DNA of 64,000 nt from contig NZ_FNGP01000001.1 in the NCBI RefSeq assembly GCF_900103275.1, forward strand, positions 434,001-498,000, read 5' to 3'. This stretch comes from Tessaracoccus oleiagri (GTDB lineage Bacteria > Actinomycetota > Actinomycetes > Propionibacteriales > Propionibacteriaceae). Shown in pieces: positions 51,496-60,503 of this stretch. How positions within the stretch are numbered: the first letter of the stretch is position 1; every line of letters starts with the position of its first letter. A program made the position numbers and the translations under genes. Under the pieces are notes generated by a model. The model worked only from the letters and a program-made list of their open reading frames with translations. It made no database searches and had not been told where the DNA came from.

Positions 51496-52671
51496 TCAAT
51501 GGTCCAGATCGGCCCTCCGGCGCCGCAGCTGCCGGACCAGCGTGCGGGTGTTCCCACGCGGCAGCGGAAAGGCGCCGGCCTCGATGTCGTCCACCAACGG
51601 CGCGGTCGCACGCAGCGCCTCGTCGATCGCGCCGTTCGCAGCACGCTCGGGCAGCCCCACCTCCTCCGCGAGGCGCAGGAACGTGCGGCGGGTGAGGTTC
51701 TCGCGGCTCCCCGCCACGGTGAGCGCGGCCCTGGTGTCGCCGTAGGGAAGCGTAGACGGGAGGTCGTACATCGGCGCCACACGCCACTCCCCGGAGGGCG
51801 CCCGCAGCACCGACACGTTCTTGGCGTGGAGATCGCCGTTGCCGGTCAGCCACGCGAACACGAGCTGCTGGAACACGGCGCGCCTCGCCACGGCGGCCGC
51901 CGCGCACACCCCGGCCACTACGCGGATGACCTCGGCGGCGGAGAGCCGGTACTTGTCGGCGGGATAGAGCCCCGCCAGCTGGCAGGCGTCCTCTACCGCG
52001 ACGCGCGCCACCCCGTCGCCGGAACGCACGCGGTCGAAGCGCTCGACCACCAGGCCCGGCACCCCGTCGCGGTCGAGGATCAGCTCGGAGTTCGCCACCG
52101 GCTGCCTCAACCTGCGCGCCAGCCGCAGGAAGTAGTGCTCGTTCGCCGTGACGTGCGGGTACTCCGGGGGGTCGAGCTTGACGATCGCCTCCACCCCGCG
52201 CAGCCGGACGGGGAGCGAGATCATCGCGCCGGACGCCTTGTCCTGCACGCCGGCTATGCCGGTGGGCTCGACGAGCCCCGTGGCGGCGCGGAGTTCGGTG
52301 AAGCTGAAGTCGGGAGTGTCGATCAGCGGCGCCACCGGCTGGGGCGATTCGCCCTCCGGCAGCACCACCACGTCGCCCACCGTGTCCGCGCCGACGGCCA
52401 GCAGGAGGGAGAGCTCGTCGTCCGCGCTGGTCTTCACACGATGGCGTAGCGCCGTGAGCCGCCGGCCCTCGGGGAGCAGCCCGCTGAAGAACGGCGGGAG
52501 GGCGCCGGCGAGGGTGGTGACCGGCTCCCGGGTCACCGGCAGCGTGGTGGCGACGGGGCGGCCCGAGTACCCAGGGAGGTAGGCGAAGCGGATCCCCGAC
52601 CCCTCCCTGCTGAGCGTCGCCGCGGGGACGCCGTCCTTGTAGACGACGGCGCGGTCCACGTCCAAGGTCAC
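51496..52671 (-). CDS. hipA: HipA-family serine/threonine kinase toxin
   Basis: 391 residues from ATG 52669-52671. N-terminal HipA subdomain (AVVYKDGVPAATLSREGSG, LPPFFSGLLPEGRRLTAL), then the kinase core: GIAGVQDKASGAMISL as the P-loop-like region, the catalytic loop LTGNGDLHAKNVSVL (GxGDxHxKN), and the metal-binding APMYDLPST. It phosphorylates a translation-related target such as a tRNA synthetase in studied members, causing growth arrest. Overlaps the hipB stop by 4 bases. Confidence 0.9.
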   Translation of the reverse strand: MTLDVDRAVVYKDGVPAATLSREGSGIRFAYLPGYSGRPVATTLPVTREPVTTLAGALPPFFSGLLPEGRRLTALRHRVKTSADDELSLLLAVGADTVGDVVVLPEGESPQPVAPLIDTPDFSFTELRAATGLVEPTGIAGVQDKASGAMISLPVRLRGVEAIVKLDPPEYPHVTANEHYFLRLARRLRQPVANSELILDRDGVPGLVVERFDRVRSGDGVARVAVEDACQLAGLYPADKYRLSAAEVIRVVAGVCAAAAVARRAVFQQLVFAWLTGNGDLHAKNVSVLRAPSGEWRVAPMYDLPSTLPYGDTRAALTVAGSRENLTRRTFLRLAEEVGLPERAANGAIDEALRATAPLVDDIEAGAFPLPRGNTRTLVRQLRRRRADLDH

Positions 52672-52865
52672 GATCCGCCCCTCACCTCGGCGCGCAGCTC
52701 GAGCCCGAGCGCCTCGAGCACCGCCTGCACCCGATCGAGCTGGACGGACTGCTTGCCCGCCTCGAGCGCGCGGACGAACCGCTCCGAGACGCCGGCGAGA
52801 TCCGCGAGCTGGGGCTGTGTCAGTCCGAGTTCACGGCGACGCCTCCGCACATCGTGGGCGAGCAT
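52668..52865 (-). CDS. hipB: HipB-type helix-turn-helix antitoxin
   Basis: 65 residues from ATG 52863-52865 with GAGGAGG upstream on the minus strand. The Xre-type domain covers nearly the whole protein (RRRRELGLTQPQLADLAGVS, then RFVRALEAGKQSVQLDRVQA). It neutralises HipA and represses the operon by binding the three dyads upstream. Precedes hipA in the usual order. Confidence 0.92.
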   Translation of the reverse strand: MLAHDVRRRRRELGLTQPQLADLAGVSERFVRALEAGKQSVQLDRVQAVLEALGLELRAEVRGGS

Positions 52866-52879
52866 TCGGCCTCCTCAAG

Positions 52880-53017
52880 CGGCACGCTCGTGCCGTTCCC
52901 GCCATTCTGCGTCTGCTCCACCGTCCGCGTCAAGGGATAACGGCATGTTCGTGCCGGAATCGTCGGGAATCCTGCCGAACGGCAGCTCTGTGGCACCGAA
53001 CCGGCACGTTCGTTCCG
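52880..53017. promoter_or_regulatory. Three equally spaced HipB operators
   Basis: CGGCACGCTCGTGCCG (52880-52895), CGGCATGTTCGTGCCG (52941-52956) and CGGCACGTTCGTTCCG (53002-53017) are 16-bp dyads whose centres are exactly 61 bases apart. A related half-turn TGCCGAACGGCA (52973-52984) lies midway between the last two. They precede hipB and the first is 15 bases from its start. Cooperative binding by HipB dimers or HipAB is the expected use. Confidence 0.8.
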
Positions 53018-53024
53018 CCTGGTG

Positions 53025-53864
53025 TCAGAGGACGCTGGTGTCGCAGGTCACGTCCGCCGTCACCAGAGCGTGGTCCGAGCCCGCCGCCACCGCAGCGTCG
53101 TAGTCGTAGGTCACGTGCGCGACGTCGAACTCGCGGCTCACCCAGATGGCGTCGAAGCGGCGCGCCGCCCGATCACGGTGCAGCCGGACCGGCTCGTAGT
53201 GCGACACCGCCAGCGGGCCGACGGGCTGGGCGACCGCCGTCGCCTGGAGCAGCCCCGGGTTCTGGTGGAGCCACCGACGATAGGCGTCCGAGAGCTGGTG
53301 CTCGGGACGCCCCCCGAACATCACGTCGTCGCCGCGCGCGCCGTGGAGCCGCCGGTCACCGGTGTGGCAGTAGGTCCGCACGAGATCGGGGTCCGGGTGG
53401 TCCACCTTCGGGGCGTGCGCGTCGGCCCCGAGGATGAGCGGGCCCTGCACCGCGTTCACCCACTCGAGCAGCGCCAGCGCGTGCTCCACCCGTCCGTAGC
53501 CGAAGCCGCTGCCGTGGGGCGCGCAGTACGAGGCGACGGTGAAGCTGCCCGCTCCGGCCTCGACCGTGGCGTACACCATCCGCAGCGGCGACGCGGGTCC
53601 CGGGAGGTGGCCCACCTCTTCCGGTCGGCTGCCCCGCCCGGCGATCGCCGCGAGGGGCTGGCGGCCCACCGTCGGCTCCCCCGGCCAGATGCCGGTGGGG
53701 GTCACCACCCAGTCGAGCCCCGCCGCCTCGACGAGCACGTCGAGCGAGGCGGGGTTGGCCTCCTGGACCAGCAGCAACTCAACGCCGCGGTCGCGCACGA
53801 GCGCGCCCTGCTCCCTGGTGGCGGCCCGCCCCCGGTGGTTGAGGTTCCAGCTGCCGACCCGCAT
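53025..53864 (-). CDS. Endonuclease/exonuclease/phosphatase-family protein
   Basis: 279 residues from ATG 53862-53864. EEP fold motifs in order: GSWNLNHRG (N of the active site), LLLVQEAN with the catalytic Glu, PLILGADAHAPK (GDxN variant), RRFDAIWVS (Asp) and the C-terminal SDHALVTAD (the SDH motif). The substrate may be DNA, RNA or a phosphodiester; not predictable. Ends 8 bases from the third hip operator. 4 bases downstream of the methyltransferase gene, so probably co-transcribed with it. Confidence 0.85.
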   Translation of the reverse strand: MRVGSWNLNHRGRAATREQGALVRDRGVELLLVQEANPASLDVLVEAAGLDWVVTPTGIWPGEPTVGRQPLAAIAGRGSRPEEVGHLPGPASPLRMVYATVEAGAGSFTVASYCAPHGSGFGYGRVEHALALLEWVNAVQGPLILGADAHAPKVDHPDPDLVRTYCHTGDRRLHGARGDDVMFGGRPEHQLSDAYRRWLHQNPGLLQATAVAQPVGPLAVSHYEPVRLHRDRAARRFDAIWVSREFDVAHVTYDYDAAVAAGSDHALVTADVTCDTSVL

Positions 53865-53868
53865 GGCG

Positions 53869-54738
53869 TCACTCCCGCGGCTTCCTGGCCACGACGGTGA
53901 ACGTCACCGGCACGCGCTCGCGGTCCGCGCCCGGCCACTCGTACTCCCCGCCGCCGACGTCGACCATCCGCTTCGAGAACTGCCACGGCAGCGTGCGTCC
54001 CTCGTCGAAGCGCTCCAGCACGAGCCCCTCGGCAAGGAGTACGCCGATCACCTCCGAGACGGGATGCGGCCACTCGTAGGTGCGGCTGTGCGCGACGACG
54101 CCCTCGCCGGCGTAGGTGGACGCGTCGTCCCACTGCTGGGCGCGACCGTTGCCGAAGTAGCGGTAGCGCAGGACGAGCTCGTCGGCGTCCTCGTCGAGCG
54201 CGAGGAGGACGGGGTGCCCGTCGCGGATGTAGAAGACGCCGCCGGGCCGGAGCAGGGCGGCGATCTGGGCGGCCCAGCGCTGGAGGTCCTCGAGCCAGCA
54301 GATGGCGCCGATGCTGGTGTAGACGACGTCGAACTCGCCCTCCACCGCGGCTCGGGCGTCGAGGGCGTCGCTCTCCACCCAGCGGACGTCGGCGCCGACC
54401 TCCTCGGCGAGCCGGCGCGCCACGTCGAGCGCCGCCGGCGAGAAGTCGAGCCCGGTCACGCGGCCGCCCGCGCGGGCGAGGGAGATCGTGTCGGTGCCGA
54501 TGTGGCACTGCAGGTGGAGCACGTCGAGGCCCTCGAGGGGGCGCCCTTCGTCGAGCGCGTCGGTGTCCAGGTGCTGCTCCAGCACCGGCAGGTCGGCCGC
54601 GACCACGTCGGACAGGTGCTCGGGGTCGCGGAACGCCTCGACGCCGTAGGAGTGCTCGTGCAGCACCGCGCGGTCGTCCCAGTTGAGGCGATTCGTGTCC
54701 CGGGCCTCCCCCCAGGTGATGGTGACGTCGTCGTCCAT
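53869..54738 (-). CDS. Class I SAM-dependent methyltransferase
   Basis: 289 residues from ATG 54736-54738. Motif I is VLHLQCHIGTDTISLARAGG (LxLxCHxGxD, about residues 73-92), followed by VTGLDFSPAALDVARRLAEE, FDVVYTSIGAICWL and LRPGGVFYIRDGHP. The H-x-G-T-D variant of motif I is characteristic of a common actinobacterial methyltransferase group of unknown substrate. Confidence 0.85.
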   Translation of the reverse strand: MDDDVTITWGEARDTNRLNWDDRAVLHEHSYGVEAFRDPEHLSDVVAADLPVLEQHLDTDALDEGRPLEGLDVLHLQCHIGTDTISLARAGGRVTGLDFSPAALDVARRLAEEVGADVRWVESDALDARAAVEGEFDVVYTSIGAICWLEDLQRWAAQIAALLRPGGVFYIRDGHPVLLALDEDADELVLRYRYFGNGRAQQWDDASTYAGEGVVAHSRTYEWPHPVSEVIGVLLAEGLVLERFDEGRTLPWQFSKRMVDVGGGEYEWPGADRERVPVTFTVVARKPRE

Positions 54739-54847
54739 AACGGAAGGGTAACTCCCGGCGAGGGCGCTGCAGCGGGCAGCCCGCAGGTTCGTATCACAAC
54801 CTCAACCCCGGGAGGAGGCTGGCCGGAGCCGCCCATAGACTCACGGC

Positions 54848-55282
54848 ATGACCGAGATACCCTTCCGGCCCACCGCCGGGAACCCCCATCCCATGCCGGC
54901 ATCGGTGCCGGAGGGGCTGCGGCTCGAGCTCGGTCGGGCGAAAATCGTGCCCGGCATGGAGCGCGAGGCCGAGGCCTGGATGCGGATGCTGAACGAGCGA
55001 ATCGACGAGGGAGTCGCCACGCTCGCCAAGGAGCGCGCGCCGCTGCAGGCGGCCTTCTTCAACCGCGAGGCCGACGGCTCGCTGTGGATCTACTACCTCT
55101 CGCTGGTGCCCGAGGACGGTCCGGCCTTCGACCCCGAAGCCTCCGACATAGACCGCGCGCACGCCGAGTACGGCGGCCGGGTCAAGATGCCCGGCTGGGA
55201 GGAGCTGCAGCCGAAGCTGCTGCTCGTGCCGGACCACATCCGCGACGCCATGGTCCGCTGGAGCCGCGGGGGCGGCGCCTGA
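54848..55282 (+). CDS. DUF6176-like small protein
   Basis: 144 residues from ATG 54848. The core LGRAKIVPGMEREAEAWMRM and APLQAAFFNREADGSLWIYY resemble the DUF6176 family (a ferredoxin-like small fold). No signal or membrane segment. It is directly followed, 1 base after its stop, by the PaiB-like gene, and so likely co-transcribed. Function unknown. Confidence 0.6.
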   Translation: MTEIPFRPTAGNPHPMPASVPEGLRLELGRAKIVPGMEREAEAWMRMLNERIDEGVATLAKERAPLQAAFFNREADGSLWIYYLSLVPEDGPAFDPEASDIDRAHAEYGGRVKMPGWEELQPKLLLVPDHIRDAMVRWSRGGGA

Positions 55283-55283
55283 C

Positions 55284-56246
55284 GTGCTGACCAACCCCTA
55301 CTACGCGTCCGACGACGTGGCGGAGCTCCGCGCCCTGGTCGACGCCAACCCGTGGGCCACGCTGGTGACCGACACCGCCGACGGGCTGCGCGCCAGCCAC
55401 TACCCGGTGCTCCTCGAGGGCGACGAGGGCGTGACGCTCGTGACCCACGTCGGCAAGCAGGACCGCCGAACGCTCGAACTCGGGCAGCACCCGATGCTCG
55501 TCGTCATCCAAGGGGCCCACGGCTACATCTCCTCCGACTGGTACCCCGAGGGCGAGTTCGTGCCGACGTGGAACCACACCACCGCGCACCTCACCTGCTC
55601 CGTCGAACTGCTCTCCGCGGAGGAGAACTTCACCGTCCTGCAGCAACTCGTCCGCAAGTTCGAGGGCCACCGCCCCGAGCCCAGGCTCCTGGAGCACCAG
55701 GGCGAGGCCGCCCACCGCGCCGCCCGCGGCACCCTGGGGCTCAGGCTGCGGGTGGAGTCGTTCGAGATGCTGCGCAAGCTCAGCCAGAACAAGCCACCCG
55801 AGGTGGTGCGGCGCCTCGTCGACGAGCTCCGCCGCCACCCGCGCGACTACAACGCGATGCTCGCCGACGACATGGAGCGCGCCAACGCCGCCCGCGACCT
55901 GCGCGCCACCCACCTCCAACTGGCCGTGACCGCCGGCCTCCGCGCCGCCCAGCGCACCGGTTACCGGCCCACCGCGTTCATGCGGACGCTCGCCCGGGAA
56001 GGTGTCGTGCCCGCGGTCCGCGAGCACCTCGCCGACGGCACCACCGTCGCCGGGCTGGCGGCGCTGCAGGAGGGCGGGCAGCTCGTCGACTCCATAGAGG
56101 CGCAGGTGGTGCTGCCCTGGTTCGCGCCGCTCTTCTCCGACGACGAGGTCGCCGTCGCCCGTGCCCGCCTCGAGGCGCTCGGCTTCGACGCGACGGCCCA
56201 CGTGGGAGGGACCGAAAGTCCCGATTGGGCAGCGGCCCTCACCTGA
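55284..56246 (+). CDS. PaiB-like FMN-binding protein fused to an extra C-terminal helical domain
   Basis: 320 residues from GTG 55284. Residues 1-195 follow the PaiB split-barrel: ATLVTDTADGLRASHYPVLL, LVVIQGAHGYISSDWYP, PTWNHTTAHLTC, and the end motif FEMLRKLSQNKPPEVV (KLSQNK). PaiB proteins are about 200-215 residues. Here another 110 residues follow, with YRPTAFMRTLAREGVVPAVR, then LVDSIEAQVVLPWFAPLFSD and EVAVARARLEALGF. That segment resembles a small C-terminal domain I recall from unrelated actinobacterial proteins. The fusion partner's role is unknown. Confidence 0.78.
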   Translation: MLTNPYYASDDVAELRALVDANPWATLVTDTADGLRASHYPVLLEGDEGVTLVTHVGKQDRRTLELGQHPMLVVIQGAHGYISSDWYPEGEFVPTWNHTTAHLTCSVELLSAEENFTVLQQLVRKFEGHRPEPRLLEHQGEAAHRAARGTLGLRLRVESFEMLRKLSQNKPPEVVRRLVDELRRHPRDYNAMLADDMERANAARDLRATHLQLAVTAGLRAAQRTGYRPTAFMRTLAREGVVPAVREHLADGTTVAGLAALQEGGQLVDSIEAQVVLPWFAPLFSDDEVAVARARLEALGFDATAHVGGTESPDWAAALT

Positions 56247-56285
56247 TTCCTCGACAATTGCCGTAGGCGGACGAAGGAGGACGAC

Positions 56286-57317
56286 GTGTTCTCGCTGCAA
56301 TCACTGGAGATTCCCATCATCGCCGCGCCGATGGCGGGCGGCGTCAGCACCCCGGAACTGGTCGGAGCCGTGGGCGCGGCCGGCGGGTTCGGCTTCGTGG
56401 CCGGCGGCTACCGGACCGCGGCCCAGCTGAGCGACGACATCGACCTCGCCCAGTCGGCCGAGGTCCACTTCGGCGTCAACGTCTTCCTGCCCGACGAGTC
56501 GCCCTTCCGCCCCGACGTGGAGGCCGCGCTCGCCGTGTTCCGCCAGGAGCTGGCGCCCATCGCGGAGGAACTCGGCGTCGAGGTGGGCCAACCCGTCCAC
56601 GACCGCGACGACTGGGCCGCGAAGGTGGAACTGCTGATCTCCAAGCCGGTCCCGGCGGTCTCCTGCACGTTCGGCACGCCGAGCGAGGAGGTCGTGAGGC
56701 GGCTGCGGGCCGAGGGCACCGCCGTCATGGTGACGGTCACCGACGCGCACGAGGCCAAGCTCGCCGCCGCCACCGGCGTCGACGCGCTCATCGTGCAGGG
56801 CCCGGAGGCCGGCGGCCACCGCGGCACCTTCCTCACCTCCGACCTTCCCGGCACGACGCCGCTGCTCGACCTGCTCGCCGAGGTGCGGCGCGTCGTCGAC
56901 CTTCCGCTCATCGCTGCGGGCGGCCTCACCAACGGCCGGGCGATCCGGGCGGCGCTCGATGCGGGCGCCACCGCGGTACAGCTGGGCACCGCCTTCCTGC
57001 TCTCCGACGAGGCCGGCACCGGCCCCGCCTACCGCAGGGCGCTGCGCGAGCGCTCCTACGCCGACGCCATCCCGACGAGGGCCTTCACCGGCCGCTTCGC
57101 GCGCAGCCTCGAGAACGAGTTCGTGCGCCGCTTCCACAAGATCGCGCCCGCGGCCTACCCGTCGGTGCACACGATGACGCTGCCCATCCGACGTGCGGCC
57201 GCTGTCGCGGGGCGCGCCGAATACCTCGCCATGTGGGCGGGCACGGGTTGGCACGAGGCGCGCGAAGCCCCGGCCGCCCAGATCGCCCGCGACCTCTGGG
57301 AGGACGCGAACCGCTAG
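56286..57317 (+). CDS. Nitronate monooxygenase-family flavoprotein
   Basis: 343 residues from GTG 56286 (AAGGAGG upstream). TIM-barrel with FMN: IPIIAAPMAGGVSTPELVGA at the N-terminus, HFGVNVFLP, DALIVQGPEAGGHRGTF (about residue 168), and PLIAAGGLTNGRAIRAAL followed by GATAVQLGTAFLL, all standard for class I enzymes. It oxidises nitronates such as propionate-3-nitronate, or is a related 2-nitropropane dioxygenase. Not tightly linked to the PaiB-like gene, although both are flavoproteins on the same strand. Confidence 0.88.
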   Translation: MFSLQSLEIPIIAAPMAGGVSTPELVGAVGAAGGFGFVAGGYRTAAQLSDDIDLAQSAEVHFGVNVFLPDESPFRPDVEAALAVFRQELAPIAEELGVEVGQPVHDRDDWAAKVELLISKPVPAVSCTFGTPSEEVVRRLRAEGTAVMVTVTDAHEAKLAAATGVDALIVQGPEAGGHRGTFLTSDLPGTTPLLDLLAEVRRVVDLPLIAAGGLTNGRAIRAALDAGATAVQLGTAFLLSDEAGTGPAYRRALRERSYADAIPTRAFTGRFARSLENEFVRRFHKIAPAAYPSVHTMTLPIRRAAAVAGRAEYLAMWAGTGWHEAREAPAAQIARDLWEDANR

Positions 57318-57341
57318 GACGAGCCGGGGCTCCTTGGACCG

Positions 57342-58448
57342 TCAGGCGCGGGCGGCCTGCAGGGCGTTCTCGACGGACTGCTGCAGCTCGCGCCAGGAGG
57401 CGACGAACTTCTCGACGCCCTCGCGCTCGAGCAGCTCGGTCACGTCGTTGAAGTCGACGCCGACGGCGGCGAGGTCGTCCATCACCTTGTGGGCGTCGAC
57501 GTAGTTGCCGGACACCTTGTCGCCGGCGATCTCGCCGTGGTCGAGGGTGGCGTTCAGCGTCTTCTCCGGCATGGTGTTGACGGTGCCGGGGGCGACGAGC
57601 TCGGTCACGTAGAGCGTGTCGGGCAGCGACGGGTCCTTCACGCCGGTGGACGCCCACAGCGGGCGCTGCACGTTGGCGCCGGCGTCGAGGAGCGCCTTGG
57701 CGCGGTCGGAGGCGAACTGCTCCTCGTAGAGCTCGTAGGCGAGTCGGGCGTTGGCGATGCCGGCCTTCGACTTGAGGGCGAGGGCCTCGTCGGAACCGAT
57801 CGCGGCGAGGCGCTTGTCCACCTCGGTGTCCACGCGGGAGACGAAGAACGACGCGACGGAGTGGATCTTCGACAGGTCGCGGCCGGCGGCCTTCGCTTGC
57901 TCGAGGCCGGTGAGGTACGCGTCGATGACCTCGGCGTAGCGCTCGAGGGAGAAGATCAGCGTCACGTTGACGGAGATGCCCTCCGCGATGACCGCGGTGA
58001 TGGCGGGCAGGCCGGCCTTCGTCGCGGGGATCTTGATGTGCACGTTGGGGCGGTCCACCTTGGCCGAGAGCTGCTTGGCCTGCGCGATCGTCGCCTCGGT
58101 GTCGTGGGCGAGGTCGGGCGACACCTCGATGGACACGCGGCCGTCGACGCCCTTGGTGGCGTCGAAGACGGGCCGGAACACGTCGGCGGCGTCACGGACG
58201 TCGTCGGTGGTGAGCTCGGTGATGGCGTCGTCGGTGGAGACGCCGTCGGCGGCGAGCTGGTTCACCTGGTCGTCGTAGCCGTGGCCCGAGAGCGCGGCGG
58301 CGAAGATGGTCGGGTTGGTGGTGACGCCCGAGATGTTGTGCGACTCGATGAGGCCGGCCAGGTTGCCGGTGGTGATGCGGGGGCGGGACAGGTCGTCGAG
58401 CCAGATGCTGACGCCCGCCTCGGTGAGCTTCTGCGTGGGGGTGCTCAT
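57342..58448 (-). CDS. tal: Transaldolase
   Basis: 368 residues from ATG 58446-58448 with AAGGAG upstream on the minus strand. Family motifs: [41 protein letters not shown] with the Schiff-base lysine (IKIPAT), [18 protein letters not shown], and [12 protein letters not shown]. Transfers dihydroxyacetone units between sugar phosphates in the non-oxidative pentose phosphate pathway. Length matches the actinobacterial type. No transketolase gene is adjacent in the window. Confidence 0.95.
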   Translation of the reverse strand: MSTPTQKLTEAGVSIWLDDLSRPRITTGNLAGLIESHNISGVTTNPTIFAAALSGHGYDDQVNQLAADGVSTDDAITELTTDDVRDAADVFRPVFDATKGVDGRVSIEVSPDLAHDTEATIAQAKQLSAKVDRPNVHIKIPATKAGLPAITAVIAEGISVNVTLIFSLERYAEVIDAYLTGLEQAKAAGRDLSKIHSVASFFVSRVDTEVDKRLAAIGSDEALALKSKAGIANARLAYELYEEQFASDRAKALLDAGANVQRPLWASTGVKDPSLPDTLYVTELVAPGTVNTMPEKTLNATLDHGEIAGDKVSGNYVDAHKVMDDLAAVGVDFNDVTELLEREGVEKFVASWRELQQSVENALQAARA

Positions 58449-58557
58449 GATTGTGGTTCTCCTTGCCATGAGGTCTGTCACCATCGAGCCTATGTTGCCG
58501 TCGGGTTTCTGGGCAGAGTTGCCATCAAGTGCCTCGTTGCGTGCGTAGCGTGACCGT

Positions 58558-58962
58558 ATGGCACTCAGGTGGTACACGGTGGTGGTCGACTCGCTCGACG
58601 CTCAGGCACAGGCCCGCTGGTGGGCCGAGGTGCTCGACTGGCAGCTGATCCACGACACCCCCGAGGAGTGCGTGGTGATCCCGAAACACGTCGACGAGCA
58701 CCCGCCGCCCGACCTCGAGAGCTGGCTGCGGGCGGGGCAGGGCCTGGTGTTCGTGGCCGTGCCCGAGAAGAAGACCGTGAAGAACCGGCTGCACATCGAC
58801 CTGGCCCCGCACACCTCGCAGGACCGCGACGCGGAGATCCAGCGCCTGCTCGACATGGGCGCCACCACGGCCGACGTGGGCCAGGGCGACGACGTCAGCT
58901 GGACCGTGCTGCGCGACCCCGAGGGCAACGAGTTCTGCGTGCTCTCGAGCCGCGACCTCTAG
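58558..58962 (+). CDS. VOC-superfamily (glyoxalase-like) protein
   Basis: 134 residues from ATG 58558. Two beta-alpha-beta modules: [20 protein letters not shown] and [20 protein letters not shown], ending [16 protein letters not shown] (the DPEGNxF-C/V hallmark). Probably binds a small molecule with or without metal. The stop overlaps that of the convergent hydrolase by 4 bases. Confidence 0.88.
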   Translation: MALRWYTVVVDSLDAQAQARWWAEVLDWQLIHDTPEECVVIPKHVDEHPPPDLESWLRAGQGLVFVAVPEKKTVKNRLHIDLAPHTSQDRDAEIQRLLDMGATTADVGQGDDVSWTVLRDPEGNEFCVLSSRDL

Positions 58963-59696
58963 GCGGTTGCCGCGGCCGCGGCGATGACGTCGGCGAGGTC
59001 GCCGGGTCGGCTCCACATGGGCCAGTGACCCGTCGGGAGGTCGACCAGGTCGACGCTACGGAGGTTCGAGACCTCGGCGAACATGGGGTGGCCGGCGCTT
59101 GCGAGCTCCACGATCTGCGCGCTCGGCATCGAACAGCACACCAGCGTGGTGGGGACCGCCAGGCGTGCGTCGCTTGCGAGCTCCACCCGCCCCCGCAGCA
59201 CTCCCGCGGGCTGTGGAACCGCCCTCGCGCGGAAGCGCTCGAGCGCCTCGCCGCTCAGGCCGTCGAGGCTGGCCTGCTGGCCGAGCGCCTCGAAGGGCGG
59301 GAGGGGAAGCTCCTGCACCGCGTAGGGCAGATCCGGCGCGAAGACGGTGCCGGGCGCGACGGGTCCGCTGTCCACCCACACCACGCGGCGCACGAGTTCG
59401 GGGTGGCGATCGAGCACGACGCTGACCGGCGCGTTCGCGCCGCTGTGCGCCACGATGAGCGCAGGTTCGCCGGGCGATGCGCCGATCCGGGCCAGGGTCT
59501 GTTCGATGGCTTCCACCTGGTCATCAAGGGTTCGGGATGCCCGCGCGGGGTCCTCTGGGTCGAGGCCGGGCAGCGTCATCGGGACGGCGGACCAGCCGGC
59601 CGCGGCCAGTGATTCCACCACTTCGTCCCAGGCCCACGCACCCAGCCAGTGGCCCGCGATCAGGAGGATGGTCGGTTTGGTCGTCTTCTCGCTCAT
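58959..59696 (-). CDS. Alpha/beta-hydrolase
   Basis: 245 residues from ATG 59694-59696. HWLGAWAWDEVVESLAAAGW forms the oxyanion-hole strand and helix, nucleophile elbow VAHSGAN (GxSxG variant A-H-S-G-A), and LPTGHWPMWSRP carries the catalytic histidine. A short-chain esterase/lactonase/haloperoxidase-like enzyme; substrate not predictable. Divergent from a WYL regulator that probably controls it. Confidence 0.88.
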   Translation of the reverse strand: MSEKTTKPTILLIAGHWLGAWAWDEVVESLAAAGWSAVPMTLPGLDPEDPARASRTLDDQVEAIEQTLARIGASPGEPALIVAHSGANAPVSVVLDRHPELVRRVVWVDSGPVAPGTVFAPDLPYAVQELPLPPFEALGQQASLDGLSGEALERFRARAVPQPAGVLRGRVELASDARLAVPTTLVCCSMPSAQIVELASAGHPMFAEVSNLRSVDLVDLPTGHWPMWSRPGDLADVIAAAAATA

Positions 59697-59729
59697 ACCC
59701 CGATGCTCGCAGTCGCCTCGGACAACGGC

Positions 59730-59748
59730 ATGTCACGATTTGTGGCAT
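59730..59748. promoter_or_regulatory. Dyad between hydrolase and WYL regulator genes
   Basis: ATGTCAC (59730-59736) and GTGGCAT (59742-59748) are inverse with one mismatch and a 5-base centre (GATTT). In the only divergent promoter gap of this pair, so a plausible operator for the regulator. Confidence 0.5.
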
Positions 59749-59780
59749 CATTTTTGCGTGGCTGCGCAGTGGGCGAAGTG

Positions 59781-60467
59781 ATGAAGAGGTCCGAACGGCT
59801 CCACGCCCTCTCCGAAATGCTGCGGCGCAGCGGGCGGCGTGGATGCACGGCGGAGCGGCTGTCGGCGGAGTTCGGCGTGTCAGTCCGCACCATCAAGCGC
59901 GACATCACCGCACTCGAGAACAGCGGCGCGCCGATCTGGTCGCGCACGGGGCCCGGGGGTGGCTACGGGTTGGTCGCCGGAGGGACGCTCCCCCCGGTCA
60001 GCGTGACGCCGGTGCAGGCGGTGGCGCTCCTCGCGGCGGTGTCCGCCGCTCCTGACGCTCCCTATGCCGATCTCGCACTGGCCGGCGTCCGGAAGATCGT
60101 GGACGTGCTGGACCCCGCCACCCGGGCCAGGGCGGACGAACTGGCGGCACGCATCTGGGTCGAGGCGCCGAAGGTCCCGCGGACGATCAGGTCGGCGCTG
60201 GAGGAGGGGATGACCGAGCAACGGGTGCTGCGCCTCCGGTACACGTCGCTCGACGGCGTCACCACCACCCGCGACGTCGAGCCCGTGATGTTCGCCTCCA
60301 GGAACGGCCACTGGTACCTGATCGGCTGGTGCCGGCTCCGCGACGCCATGCGGTGGTTCCTCGTGTCTCGGATCGAGCAGGCGCGCGTCACCGGTGCGGG
60401 CTGCAGCGGCCACGACATCAGCGAGATCGGCGTCCCCCCGGCGACTGCGAGACCGGTCAACGGCTAG
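59781..60467 (+). CDS. YafY-type HTH and WYL-domain regulator
   Basis: 228 residues from ATG 59781; in-frame upstream starts read through the promoter region. N-terminal winged helix: KRSERLHALSEMLRRSGRRG, GVSVRTIKRDITALENSGAP, GPGGGYGLVAG (standard for HTH_11-WYL proteins). C-terminal WYL-like strand region contains RYTSLDGVTTTRDVEPVMFA and GHWYLIGWCRLRDAMRWFLV. Probably responds to a small ligand and controls the divergent hydrolase. Confidence 0.88.
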   Translation: MKRSERLHALSEMLRRSGRRGCTAERLSAEFGVSVRTIKRDITALENSGAPIWSRTGPGGGYGLVAGGTLPPVSVTPVQAVALLAAVSAAPDAPYADLALAGVRKIVDVLDPATRARADELAARIWVEAPKVPRTIRSALEEGMTEQRVLRLRYTSLDGVTTTRDVEPVMFASRNGHWYLIGWCRLRDAMRWFLVSRIEQARVTGAGCSGHDISEIGVPPATARPVNG

Positions 60468-60503
60468 GGCGGTCGCGCATCCGATCGCCCACCGGACCGG
60501 GCG

